Under the pieces are notes generated by a model that was given only the letters and a program-made list of their open reading frames with translations, was not told the origin of the DNA and did no database searches. Below, piece after piece: positions 46,321-59,204 of a DNA stretch of 64,000 nucleotides. Location: the NCBI GenBank assembly GCA_037957365.1, contig JARHVA010000123.1, positions 592,501 to 656,500 of the forward strand, given 5' to 3'. The number at the start of each line of letters is the position of its first letter. The first letter of the stretch is position 1. The stretch comes from Torreya grandis (taxonomy: Eukaryota > Streptophyta > Pinopsida > Cupressales > Taxaceae). Position numbers and translations under genes: made by a program.

Positions 46321-46650
46321 GGCCAAATCAATAGAGCTATAAATATCAAGATCTATCAACTATTTGTAAGTACATGTACTTACTTATTCTAGTTGTATTA
46401 TTTGAGATTATCATTAAAAATTATAGAACTAATTATTTTGTTTATGTATATGTATGTGTGCACATATACATACATGTGTGCTTGTGTGTGTGTGCACGTG
46501 CATGTGTGTGTGCACATGCATATGGTAAAATCAATATACCCATAAATATCAAGCTCTATCAACCATTTTTAAGCACATATACTTACTTATTCTAGTTGTA
46601 TTATTTGACATTCTTGTTAAAAATTATAGAACTAATTATTTCATTTTTTA
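46321..46650 (+). repeat. About 120-bp direct duplication, period 203, split by a GT-rich microsatellite
   Basis: 46325-46440 and 46528-46641 share the phrases ATAAATATCAAG, ACTTACTTATTCTAGTTGTA and AAAATTATAGAACTAATTAT. A GTGTGC-rich tract (46441-46520) stands between them. Confidence 0.85.
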
Positions 46651-48288
46651 TTAAAAATACTCATTTTTTCAATTATCATATTGGTTTAGTGTTTTTATAT
46701 TAAGTATGTTGTGAATGGAGTTTGTGTGGGTTTTTTTTAATACTTTTTTCAATGGTTCTATACTTTATAAGGTATTAGTGTATTGTAATAATAGACTAGA
46801 AATTGCATACAAAGTTGCAATGATCACACTAAAAGGAAAAACATGCATAGAAGGATAGAAAATTGAATAAAAAATGTGTTATTACATATATATTATGTAT
46901 GAACACAAATATATACTTGATCTAATCTCTAAGAAAATGAATCAAGTGCAAGATACGTGTAACACGGAACATAGTCGTTCATCTTCTTTATTATTCATTT
47001 GAACATAGGCATTGCATTATATATATTTTTTGTACCATTGAAAAGAGAACATAGGAGAGATGTGAAGGTCATGAACTGAGAAAACCATTGAGATAGAAGT
47101 AAAAGTTAGACCTTTTTTTATCAATATTATAAATGTTATGTTTTTCCATTTGCAATGCTAATCCTTGTGATTTATGTATTGTTAAAATGTAGGTCATTTT
47201 TAGAGTAAGTTGTTTGTAATTAGCACTTGAAACGGATGAGATTCCAATGCACTTTGTGGTTTGATGACATCCCATGTTGTACTAGTGTATTTTATGAATT
47301 GAATAACTGTATAACATTGGAAAATTAGGGAGATTTATCCCAACTTCCTACACACTATTTTTAATTTCACCAGGAGCTCCATTTAGTAAAGTGACTTCAA
47401 CCCATTAATTTGCAATAAGAAAAACTTTTTGTTCCCACAAAATCACTTTGGACTATAATTGATCATCATCAGTTTCTATTGTTTTTTTAGCCTTGTAAAC
47501 TCAACATTACAATATGCAATTGATACATTCAATTATTTTAACATTTATTTATTATAGATGTCAAACAAACTACTTATTGTGTATATATATGTTATAGATA
47601 AGATTATAACTATTTATTATGTAGAAAATAATGCATTTTTTTAGACATTATAAACTCCCAATAATTAATTTTTGGTTCAACATTTCAAATTTTGAGAAAC
47701 AAGTTGTGAAAAACTACCTAACATGGGTTAGAACCATACCAATGAAAAATTATATCTAATGTGATCAAAATATTAAAGCTTTGCCAAAGGGTTGAACCAT
47801 ATGATGTTCATACATACATTGGTATGTCCTTAACTAGAGGTACCAAACCTAAGTCACCTATTAAAATAATTGATCTCACTCCAAATGAGATAATTATGTG
47901 CATATGGAAAACTTCATAAAAATGTGCATCATTAAATAAAATATGATGAAAATACAAAAGCTTTATGATAACCAAATAAGAAGATAAGAAATAAATGGAA
48001 ACTATTGAATTATCAAATACTCATCTCTAAGATCTCATATGCATAACAGTACCACAAGCTATTCAATCTATTAGACAAAACACACAAATTATATCTCAAA
48101 TTATTTGTAATATTTACAATTCAATTATCTGTCATACAATAAGGAGTCTAGGGATAAAATAACTCAGAGTGTTTTTTTCACAACAACAAATTATTATTGT
48201 GATCAAAATATATTAGAGTGACCAAATATTCACTAACTAATTGATTTGTTCACATATCAATTAAAAAATATAACCAACTACCTAAATC
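46651..48288. other. AT-rich spacer, nothing recognised
   Basis: Short frames only. No repeat pair, RNA gene or domain is seen. Confidence 0.3.
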
Positions 48289-48305
48289 AAACTTAACCCT
48301 TATGT

Positions 48306-48599
48306 GGGAGAAGAAAATGAGTTGGGAATGAATGGAGGTCTGTAGTCCGTCGCCGAGCTAGGGCAGCCATGCCTTGGCTCATTTTTTGCTATGTCTGAGT
48401 TCACGCTGGAGGGGAAGGGGTGTCTATTTGGTATTAGGGGGTGGGGGCTATGGCCCTGACTATCTCTTCCTCTATTTAACCTTTTTTTTTACTATAATTT
48501 TTCATTGTGAGAGCCATCTGGTAAATGCCCTGTGAACGGGCTGGTGGATTTGCCTAGAGAGATCTCATTGCTAGAGTGTATCCTTAGGCAGGTGTAGTC
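48306..48599 (+). promoter_or_regulatory. LINE 5' UTR (probable internal promoter region)
   Basis: 294 bases between the target duplication and the ORF1 start, G-rich in its first half, with a T-run (48481-48490). LINEs usually carry an internal promoter here; no specific motif is identified. Confidence 0.5.
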
Positions 48600-50034
48600 A
48601 TGGCTAAGAGTGCGCCTTCTAGGACGGAAACTGGTATTATTTTTAGTGAAGTGGTGGGCCTAAATTTGCTAGGATAGGAAGCGAAGGGGTATGAAAATGC
48701 CCTCTTTTCTCAGCCTATAGGTGTCATAGACTTGAGCTTGCCTGGAGGATCCAGGATCATGAAGATTAGCGGTTGCCTTGGGCAGTGCAAAGAAAGACCC
48801 AAACTAGTAATTCCTTTTGAAATGATTGCTGAGGATTTAGAATACTACTCTAAGAATTCCTTGTTTTGCAAATTCTTGGGTTTAAAAGTCTCCCTTCAAT
48901 TCCTAGAGAGTTGGGCTCAGAGAGTGTGGGAACTAGAGGGAGAAATGGAGGTCACGATGCTTGTAAACAACTACTTTATGGTGAAATTTCTCTACCTGGC
49001 TGACTGCAATAGGGTCTTTGAAGGGGGGCCCTATTTTTATAATCAAGTGGGGCTATTCGTCAAACCATGGCATGCAGGATTTAACCCTTTTAAGGAGCTC
49101 CCAAATAGAGTGCCAGTGTGGGTTTAATTGCCCAGATTTCTAAAAGAATGTTGTCATGATGATGTTATTCATATGTTTGCATCGATGCTCAGAAGACCTG
49201 TAGGATCTTTAACACAAACTTTGAGTAAAAAAGTGATGAATTTTGCTCGTATTTGCATGGAAATTGATTTGAGTAAACCATTGCCAAATGTGGTAGAGAT
49301 GTGTGTGGGCTCATATTCCTGGGTGCAACAACTAGATTATGAGACCCTTCCTTTTTGTTGCTGCATGTGTCATGAATATGGCCACTTGGTGTGAAGATGT
49401 TTGATATCCAGGCTAGTGGAACAACAACCTACGCCTCCTACTAGTAACATTCCTAACACTGACAAAGGGAAGAAGCCTGTTGTTGGGGAGGGCAAGGATG
49501 CTGAGGGCTTTGTTCAAGTAAAAGCCTGAAATCATAGCAAAGGTTTGAAATGAACTCTAAGGGAGCAATAGGAGGAGGATAATTTTAACAGGTTTGAGGT
49601 CTTAGATGATTTGGGGTAGTAAGCAATTGATCCAGGATTGAACAATGCTGATCAAATTATGGTGGATTTAGGATCAGAGTTTGCAGGAGGAATTCACCAT
49701 GCCAATGCTCACATATGGACAGCCAGGGGCACAGGTGATGGTAGAGCCAAATGCTGATATGGAGCAGGGAGAAAAGGAAGCAGCTCCCCTAGCATGGACT
49801 GTGGCTTCAAAAATGGATAAATGAGGTAAATCTTCTCCTCATATGGGAATTTTTAAAAAGGATGGGAAGAAAGGGGCTTCAGAGAAAAATGCTAAAATAG
49901 GGCAAAATAAGGACTTGGAGAAGATTAAGATGATAGGGGAGACCTTGGTGGAGTCAGGATTTGTTAAGACCCTAGACTCCCACTTCTTGATGCCTCCCAA
50001 ATGTTCATCATCTCTTGGAATGCAAGGGGCTTGA
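48600..50034 (+). pseudogene. LINE ORF1 protein (DUF4283 plus zinc knuckle)
   Basis: The ATG at 48600 (MAKSAPSRTETG) begins the frame; a TAG at about 48675 and others interrupt it. The open part at 48732-49127 carries the DUF4283 pattern: FCKFLGLKVSLQFLESWAQR, MVKFLYLADCNRVFEGGPYF, PWHAGFNPFKELPNRVPVWV. It is followed by LPRFLKE and ARICMEIDLSKPLP (49128-49394). A zinc knuckle CX2CX4HX4C follows (CCMCHEYGHLV, then stop, Arg, Cys, near 49365-49405). A frame change occurs between 49400 and 49840, after which a Lys-rich tail runs to 50034, overlapping ORF2 by 34 bases. Plant ORF1 of this type binds element RNA. Inactivated by stops and a frameshift. Confidence 0.85.
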
Positions 50035-53000
50035 ACAGCGGCCCTAGATAAAAAGCTGTTCGAGAACTAGTTCATAATCATTCTCTTGATGTTATCTTTC
50101 TTCAGGAGACTAAGGTTTTTGTGGAATGTATGATGAGTATCACACCTAAGTTATGGAGGCAAGGTCAATGTTATTGCATTAGAGCCCAGGGATCTTCGGG
50201 GGGGGGGTGGCATGTCTATGGAACCCATGTAAGATCCATCTTGTGTCCTAGATTTCATTCAGGTCCTCCTTATCCATGGTTTCTTTATGTATTGAATCAA
50301 GGGAATCTATTATTTTTACTAATGTCTATGCTCCAACAGATTTCCAAGGTAAGCTCCTGGTATGGAATAATATTCATGTGGTGTGTAGATTGTTTCTTTA
50401 TTTGCCATGGATTATTGCTGGAGACTTTAATGCCATCCTGGATTTATCTAAGAAATGGGGAGGTATTATGAGAATGGATCCCTCCTCAATTTTGCTTAGA
50501 GATAATATCTCGGCACTTAATCTCATGGACATCAAGCCTAGCAATGGCCGCTTCATGTGGAATAATAGAAGGGTGGGAGACAGGTACATTGCTGAGCGCC
50601 TTGACCACTTCATGGTGTCATGTTTTTGGGTGGGGGGGTCGTGGTCTTCTAGCTCAGAGATACTAGACTGGAGAGGTTCAGATCACTAGACCATAAAGCT
50701 CATTATCTCCTCAGCCAGGGTGCCTCAAAAGCCGCCTTTTAAATTATAGCTCATGTGGCTCAGGGACCTAAACTTGTATGGATGTGTTGCTGAATGGTGG
50801 AAGAGAGGCAGACTTGGTTTCAGTTCAGAAATGTATATTTTTGCCAAGCTTTTACAATATGTTAAGTATTAGCTCAAACGCTAGAATAGACAATGTTTTG
50901 GGAACATTTACCAGGATAAAAATGTGGTGCAAATCTAGTTGAATGATGTCACCTGGATGATTACAGAAGAGCGGGCATCTGAATATCTGTTATAGGAGGA
51001 AGCTAGAGCTCTAAAAACTATGGAGGAATGGGAGCTGAGAGAGGAAATCTTCTAGAAGCAGAAAACACAAAATGTATGGCTTCAGGAGGGGGATAGGAAT
51101 ACCACATTCTTCTTCAATTTAGTGAAATCTAGACAACATGGTAAGTCTATATCTTCTTTGGTGATGGACAGGGGGGAAATTATCCATTCCACCCAGGGTA
51201 TTTGTAATGAGGCTGAGCAATATTTTGCTTCCTTATGTCAGGAGGAAGCGTAGGGGGAATCGGTTGCTGAGGCTCAGGTTCTCTCCTATATTCCTTCTTT
51301 CGTCTCTTTGGAGATGAATGAGCATCTAATGAGTGCCATATCTATGGAGGAGTTAGAGGGGATTGTTTTCTAGATGCAAAAAGGTAAAGCGCCTAGACCT
51401 GATGGATTCTCGATTGAAGTTTTCTAGGAATTTTGGGATATTATTAAAGTTGATTTATTGGCTGTTGTTCATGAATCATAGACGAATAAGCAGATGCTCT
51501 GGGCCCTAAAATCTACCTTCCTGGCTCTCATTCCTAAGGGGGAGGGAGCTGATCGGTTAAGTCAATTTCATCCCACTTCCCTTTACAATGTGATTTATAA
51601 AATTATTTCTAAGTTGATTGCTAAAAGGTTAAAAAGGTGGCTTACATTGCTTATTTCTGAAGAGCAAAGTGGCTTTGTGGAAGGTTGTCAAATCTTGGAT
51701 GGTGTGGTTGTGGCTACAGAGACTATCCATTCCATGGCTAAGTCCAAAGAAAAGGATATGTTCATCAAGCTGGATATGAGTAAAGCTTATGATAGAGTTT
51801 GTTGGTCCTTCCTTCAGAAGGTCTTGGGTGCTTTCAGCTTTGAAGAGGAATGGATTTGTTGGGTTATGAGTTGTGTGAATTTGACTTCTTTCTTAGTTTT
51901 GATTAATGGAGAGCACTCTAATTTATTTGGGGCCTCTCGAGGCCTATAGTAAGGTGAACCCCTCTCTCCTTACCTATTTCTTCTTTTGGTGGAAGGGCTA
52001 GGATGGTTGATTAAAAGGAATGTGGAAGAGGGATATATTTAGGGCTAGCAATGGGGAGGAGGTCTCCCGATACTATCTCACCTATAGTTTGTGGATGATG
52101 CAACTTTGATGGGCATGGCGACTATTAGGGAGGCTTCTAATATGTGCAAAGGCTTGGATGTTTATCTTGAGGCTTTAGGGCAATTAATTAATGAGGGTAA
52201 GTCTTCAATTTTCTTCTTCAACACCCCACCTCCAATTCAATGGAGAATTGCTAATATTTTTAGGTTCCAAATTAGAAGTCTTCCTCTGCTATACCTTGGG
52301 ATTCCTATCTCGACTGGGAGGTAGTCTAGGGAGATGTGGCAGGGCCTTTTGGACAAAATTCATGCTAAGGTAAATCATTGGACCCATCGTTAGATGTCCT
52401 TTACTAGTTGGGTTCAGTTGCTTCAATCGGTTGTGTAGGCACTCGCTTTATATAGGTGTATGATACAGGTGGCATTGGTAAGTTTTGTTAGAGACCTTGA
52501 TTCCTTAGTAAGGCAGTTTCTATGGGCTAGCAATTTATCAACAACTAAGTGGAGCCTCATTAAATGGGAGGTAGTTTGTAGTCCAAAAAGGCTGGGAGGT
52601 CTTGGATTAAGGCAGTCACTACTCGTTGGTACTGGTCTGGCAGTGAAATTGTATTAGCGATGGTGTGTTGAATAGGATCAGGTGTTGGCCAAAATCTTAT
52701 CCCATAAGTACCTATTTGGGATCCCCCAGAGAGATACCCCTTGATATAGCTTGGCAGGGAAAGGGTCGGTGATTTGGTCTAAGCTCAAGAAAGGGTCTAT
52801 GCTCATTAAGCATGGATTGTTTTGGATATGCAAAAATGGGATGGAGGCATAGTTCTGGCAAGACTCCTGGGATGGCTTTTTGCCCTTATTAAATCAATAT
52901 CCTCATTTAAGTATATTAGCTCAGAGATTTTGTGAAGCTAGCTGGATGAGGGTGGGTGATTTTAAAGTGCTTTCCCATCAAGGGTAGGTGGTGGAAGTAA

Positions 53001-54301
53001 GATGGAAATTACCATAGGAGTGGCTGATTTTTGGGTTGGACGCTGAGTGTGTTGAACTCTAATCCATTCTTGTTGGATGTAGTTGTATCACCTTTTTGGA
53101 GGGTGATGTTTTGGCATGGGCTCCCAACCCAAAGGGATCATACACGGTGTCTTCTGGTTACCAAGAGTTGATCTCACAACAGCTCGATGGGGGGAGGGAA
53201 GTTCCTTGGTGGAAAAAAGTCTAGAATAGCTTCTCTTGGCTGAAGTGTAACTATTATATATGGACTTTAGCTTAGAATAAATGTTTGATGTGGGATAATA
53301 TCCGAAAGAGAAGATTTGTTGGCCCTTTGAGGTGCATTCTATGCAGTAGTGGGGAGGAATATTCTCAGCATTTATTCTTCCGTTGTCCCTTCTCAGTGCA
53401 ATTATGGCACTTTTGGTGGGAAGTGTGGAAATGCCAGTGTATTCATGCATCCTCCTTGGCTGTTGGGCGAGATTGGGCAGACCTCCCTCATCAACCTCAT
53501 TCTTGCAGGATGTGTGGTATGCTGGTCCTATATTTATTTATTGGCAAGTTTGGCTAGAAAAGAATCATAGAATTTTTAGGGGGGGAATTTGGGGATTCAA
53601 CAGGTATGGACTATAATCCTGGGCATGGTCCAAGAAACTGTTGGAGCTAAGAGTGAGATTACCCTACCGTTGGTGAAGAGCGATGCTGAGATAGTGGACA
53701 GGCTAGGCATACAGGGGATATCTCTAGTCTCAACATGTGTTAGGGGAGATAGACAAGTGAAACAGAGAGTGCAAAGGCTGGGAAAATGGTTGCCACCTCC
53801 TACTAATTTTTTGAAGCTTAATACGGATGGTTCTTCTTGAGTTAATCCAGGATCGGCTGGGATTGGTGGGATTGGTAGGGATTCTATTGGTTCAGTGGTT
53901 TTGATTTTTGTGGTTAACAAAGGAGTGTAAAATATTAATCAGATGGAAGGATTGGTGATCTTATATGCTTTGAGGCGAGCTTATGATCTAGGATGGAGGA
54001 GAGTGATTTGTGAGGCTGACTCTCAAGTTCTGGTCAATCTGCTTCTTGAGAGGAAGACCTCTGATGTTAGCTGGCAGTTGTCATTATTAGTTCAACAGAT
54101 TCTTTGGTTAGTTCTTGTATGGATTCAATGACTTTTGCCCATATTCCAAGGGAATGGAACATGGCGGCTGATTGCTTGGCAAAATGGGCTTCAGAAGATT
54201 TGGAAGGTCGGAAGATAGATGGTTGGGAGTAGATGCCCTACGCATTACGTCAAAACCTAGAGAAGATTATTGTTGAGGATGAGAGTGGTATTGGAGACTA
54301 A
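50001..54301 (+). pseudogene. LINE ORF2: endonuclease, reverse transcriptase, RNase H
   Basis: The start is MFIISWNARGLN at 50001, the typical beginning of an APE-like endonuclease. Further endonuclease motifs: FLQETK (50100), NVYAP (50316), IIAGDFNAI (50408) and GSDH (50678). RT: KGKAPRPDGFS (51387), TFLALIPKGEGADR, FIKLDMSKAYDRV (51760), GEPLSPYLF, and the catalytic box FVDDATLMG at 52088. A zinc-finger-type region follows (CILCSSGEEYSQHLFFRC, 53335). The C-terminal RNase H has LNTDGSS at 53816, EGLVILYALRRAYDLGW at 53946, EADSQVL and HIPREWNMAAD at about 54140. Frames shift near 50200 (a run of ten G), near 53580 (seven G) and near 54110. About twenty in-frame stops are mostly TAG. The protein would nick DNA and prime reverse transcription there. 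Confidence 0.9.
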
Positions 54302-54422
54302 TTTTCTTGATCTTGTGGTTTTTTGGAGTTTTGTTGGTTCCTGAGGTGTTGGCCTCAGGCTGTTATGTACTATGATATTCTATGTTTTAATAAAGTTTTT
54401 ACCCCTATTTTTTTCAAAAAAA
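54302..54422 (+). other. LINE 3' UTR with poly-A signal
   Basis: About 120 bases containing 'TTGGCCTCAGGCTGTTATG', AATAAA at 54389-54394 and a short A-run before the target duplication. A related 3' end ('TTGGCCTTGTGGGCC...AATAAAA') occurs in the minus-strand LINE at 59205-59400. Confidence 0.75.
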
Positions 54423-54439
54423 AAACTTAACCCTTATGT

Positions 54440-57400
54440 AACTGTGAAACAAAATATAACTATGTAGCTTAGGAAAAATAGACTACTATCCTAGTGTAAA
54501 CACATTAACACCAACACCAACAAAAACCATGGTGGATAAACTCAACTATCATTAAATATAGCAATCATTAATGAATATAGAGGTTTCAATCCAAGTCACA
54601 TTGGTTGGTGATTCTTTAATATTTAAGTGGACAAAAAAATGAAAATAGAATACATCAAACAAATTTAATGAACAAAAAACATGCCAAGAATTTAATGGAA
54701 TAGAGATGGAAGCAATCACAAGTAATCTTCATATCAAAACAACATCCGATCACCATTCCTCAATTCAATACGACTTGACAAAATTATAGGAAATGGTTCA
54801 TGAATTAATAGATGCCAAGACATTGCAAATAAAGGAAGAAATTATATATAGAAAAGGAGCCCATGGAAAAGAGGGTTCAATTAACAAGGGTTTAACATGT
54901 CACTGATTTTCTATAAGTTTAAAAAGGTTCAATTGGTTAGATTGCAAAATTATGTAGAACAATCTTAACATCCATTGTTATGAGTGTCAAGTTGTCAAAT
55001 AAAGAGCTATGATATCATTATATGTTTGCATAATGAAGATGGATAATGAGTGTGTAGTAGCACATATACTTCTTAGTTGAGTCAAACATTAATATAATGA
55101 TTATACCTGTAGTGGTGAATGAATGTTCTATGGGAAAAAAATAAAAGGATTCCTTAGTTTCACCTTATAGACTCCATGTAAATGCCATGAGGGTGGACGA
55201 GTGTAAGATGGTTCAAGATCATCTCATCATTAAATATATTTTATGGTCATGCTATGACTAATAAAGTTTACAAACAATCAAACTAACTTCTGAACATATG
55301 GTTCATGCATTCTAACTTCACCTGGGCCATTTTACTTGTTTAAGAAATAACTTAAACTACGTTGATATTTATAGTAACAAAGTTATAATCTGAAGTTAAT
55401 ATGCAATGGTAGTTTTATTTAGATTACTTAGGGTTATCTAGAATGCATTTGAAATATAGGATGCTTAAATAATGCATTAATTGGATTGATAAACATTATA
55501 GTGCCAAAAGTCTCTATGATTTTTGTTATTCTTGATTCCTTATAGAAAACGGTATGTGTGTTATTGAGTAGGCACATAAATTAATCCTTGAGACTTCATT
55601 ACACCTTGAAAGTAATAATGTTTTTAATATATGCATTTTGGGGAATGAATCACATGCTTAATCATAGTAAATCATAGTAAGGAAACAAAAAGGGAATAAA
55701 TTGAGAAATAACCTCTATGGGGTTCCCCATTTAGTAATGATAATCATATTATGATAAATATATTAAGCAGAAGAGGCTTAAGTTTCCATCCCACTAGTAA
55801 ACAAACTACTCCTTTAATGAAAATTGGAATGTTATATAAAAATGAGGGTATTAGAATATGATAAATTTTTTCTAATAATAAATTCTATTAGAAACAAATC
55901 TCTTGCCCTAAATCCTAGACTAGGTAGTTTTAATATAACAAAATAAAGGAATGTTTTAGTTTTTGAGGTTTTAGGTCAAACATGAATAGTTGTTGTGGAT
56001 TTTATATTAAATCCTTTGTTGTCAATTTTTTATCGTAGATGATTAAACTTGTTAACGTGAATCACATTCATAGGTCACTAGTATAACCTTTGGGACCATT
56101 ATATATTATCATAATCTCTATAATATTACAAAGACCTTTGAAACATAGTCACTTGGAAAGGAGTCACCTTTATATTGGTGGTCATCTAAACCCATTCATG
56201 GCTTGTGATTCATAATCACTTGGATAAATGAATTGAAGTCATATAAGTGACAATGTAACATCTAAATATTTTAGATCACAACCATTGGTGTTTCAGGTTA
56301 TTTGATTCATAGTGATTTGAGGAAAAAATCCTTCTTTTTTTATGTCAATTTTAGTTCGCTACTCATAAATTGTATTTTACTTGTGTTAAATTATATATTT
56401 CTCTCCTTTGTGTTTAAATTGGTTCACATGAATAAGTTTTATATCCCTATGAATATGCAGGATAGATCATGCCACTTGGCACAATCTTATAGTCGCAAAG
56501 CAATGGAGTGATCAATCTTTGGTTTTATAATCTACTGAGTGTATGAGTCCATGATCATGAAAAGTGTCATTTCATCCATATGGATTATACCTAGACTCTT
56601 TCCATGAATAAATTTAGCCTAGGTTGCTTGGATTCATTGCATGGACTCATCACTTTATTAAAAATGATTAAATATGCAATTATCCTTTTGGGCTTAAGTT
56701 ATTATGGCCTAGACCCTATTAATAAAATACTATTCATCTACATAGTTTTGACTTAGATCATATATGTGCCTTGGGTATCCATGAAATACTAACAATGATC
56801 AATCTATGTTTTGATCATACCATGGCCAAACTTAACCAAACTTTCCCATAGAACTCAAAGTGAGGTTTGACTGCTTTGTGGCCTTGTGCTAACATGATGA
56901 AGACAAATGGATAATTTAGATCCTTCAATCATGACATATACCACATAGAATGTCATATATATTGTATTTTAATTATAGGCCATGTTAATAGTGTTTACCC
57001 ATTGTCCTTCTATCTCAAACATGATACCAAACATCCTTAATGCAAGCCTTATATGCAAGTTAGAGTGGACCTATTTGTTTATATGTTTTAGCTTATATTA
57101 TTGGGATCCATTGTAAACTATTGATTATGGTCATTTGTATATGAAATAAATTAAATCACATGAACCACATGGATTTACTAAGTCCCCACTAATATCAAAA
57201 TAAAGTGATCTATGACTACAATGTGATAACCACTTGGATGACATGTCGATATTATGATTGAAGACAGATGGTGGCCATATGTGTAGTGGACCCTTATGAC
57301 TTTTGCATTGAATGTTTGATTTTATGTTTACTAGTGAGCTTCATGGGAATACATAAGTACATATATGAGTGACCATATGGGATCTAGTTTAGAGTTAGAT

Positions 57401-59204
57401 TTCATTTGCATGGTAAGAAGTGACAACAACCACCTAGTTGTGTTGTAGCGCATATATATTTAGAGACACTATTGAGAATCCCTATGCAATCCTATCAGTG
57501 GGGACTATTATGTGGCAATGTAGGTTTTTGAAATTAATGAATCATTCACCTCTAACATGATGCAAAGACCATTTTAAAACCCCATTATTTTTAGTGATTT
57601 TGTGGATGCTTGGTATTATGGAATTTTAGACACTTGAATTTGGTATAATCGCTTCCTTGATGACCTTTTATTGCACAAATTTGTAAATATAGACTAATAA
57701 AAATTATCAAGGTATATATTTTCACATTTTACTTAGGTTTTATCTATTCTAGTTTGTGTATTCATCCATTTGATAGTCATCTTCCTATTTTATCACAGGG
57801 ATCCCCAATCCTAGTCTATTATCCTTTTGGACAAGTCTATTGTTTTTGTATAGGAAAGGTCATGTAGTCCTAGCCATAAAGAGTAGACTTATCTAGGCAT
57901 AATTTTTTAACTTATCTCAAGCCACATTTTATTTAAATATCATTTTTACCCATTGGGTTTTATCTTGGGTTGGATTTTGTGTGCCAATAGGTCCACAAAC
58001 TCAAAATTAAAACTTTTATAAATATAAGTCTATTCTAAGACATTAGGGATGGCTCTCCTCATTATTAAAATATATTCAAGTATTTTCATGTTCTATCTAT
58101 AGATTTTTTGAAGCTAGATTCCAAGTTTTCAAAGGCTGAATTCACATTTGCATGTTTCTGCTAAGGGTAAAAGAGGAGAAAGAGCATCTAGACTTGTATT
58201 CAAAATTTCACACATACACGTAAGTGGGAGAAATAAATTTAAGTTTGATGCCTCTTTGGAGTATTATCAATGTAGTGCAATTATTAGTTATTAAATAGGG
58301 ACTAGCCATGGTTAGTCCAACCAAATCTCTTTCACCCAACACACCCCCAATTTGATATCAATTTAGTTTGTGTACAAGAAACTAGGGTTTTATCATTGAA
58401 GGTGTATAGTGCAATATTATGGAATAAAAAAATTAAAAAAACCCTTAATAACACATGAAAATGTGGTGAAATAGTCATATTTTTATCATACTTAACTGGG
58501 ACAAGTTCCCTATCAACAAACTTGAGTGGCATGTACTTTTGTCCACCTATGACGATCATGTCCAAATATATTCTCAGGTCTTGATTCTAATATATCACCA
58601 TAAAGGTTCTAATTCTTTATGTATTTTCATATCAATCATTAATCATATTAAATTGGGACAAGTTTGTGATCAATAGACATAAGCGACCTACATTCCTTTC
58701 CACTTGCAGTAGTCTTATCTAAAATAACTTTCAGATTATGTTCCTAATCTTGAGCATGCACAATCATCTCTTTTTCTAATTTCAATTTTCATATATTTGA
58801 ATAATTAAAGCAAATATGTGTTTAAGATAAGTACATTTCTTCTTAGTGTTTTCTAAATAAATTGGGTTTTCATATTTATCATCTTCTAAAATTAGAATTG
58901 TTAATTATTATACATTTTTAGCTTTTGATAACTATCTGCTTTTAAATATATTAATTAGACAACATTTTTTTTTTAATAAAAAATAGGGTAAAAAATATTG
59001 GTGAACATGTACATTTCTTTTGATCATTGATTTATTTTCTTTTAATTTTTCTAGGGTTTCCATTAAATTCCTAATTTCTAAACATTAAAGGTAAATTTAA
59101 TTGTCCTTTCTAGGATTTGATTGAGTATTTCACTAGGATTTCTATTTGACCTTGGGGCTTCAAAATTCATGTCTTCATTACACAAAAATCTTTGATTTTC
59201 ATTA
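54440..59204. other. Long AT-rich spacer, nothing recognised
   Basis: 4.8 kb with only short open frames (up to 77 codons). I looked for LTR pairs, pol motifs and LINE or transposase motifs on both strands and saw none. Several 'GTCACTTGGA' and 'CATAATCACTTGGATAAATG' phrases between 56140 and 56240 hint at old internal repetition, too weak to define. Confidence 0.3.

Larger units (their letters stand above)
48289..54439 (+). mobile_element. Near full-length plant L1-type LINE with 17-bp target duplication
   Basis: The 17-base word AAACTTAACCCTTATGT stands at 48289-48305 and 54423-54439 and flanks a body of about 6.1 kb. It has a 5' UTR, ORF1, ORF2 (endonuclease, RT, RNase H), a 3' UTR with AATAAA (54389) and a short poly-A. 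It is visibly more GC-rich than the flanks. Few frameshifts and mainly TAG stops suggest moderate age. Confidence 0.95.

Noticed and set aside
45588..46595. Many overlapping frames up to 179 codons rich in Ile, Tyr, His, Thr and Cys
   Set aside because: All arise from compound simple repeats and the palindrome.
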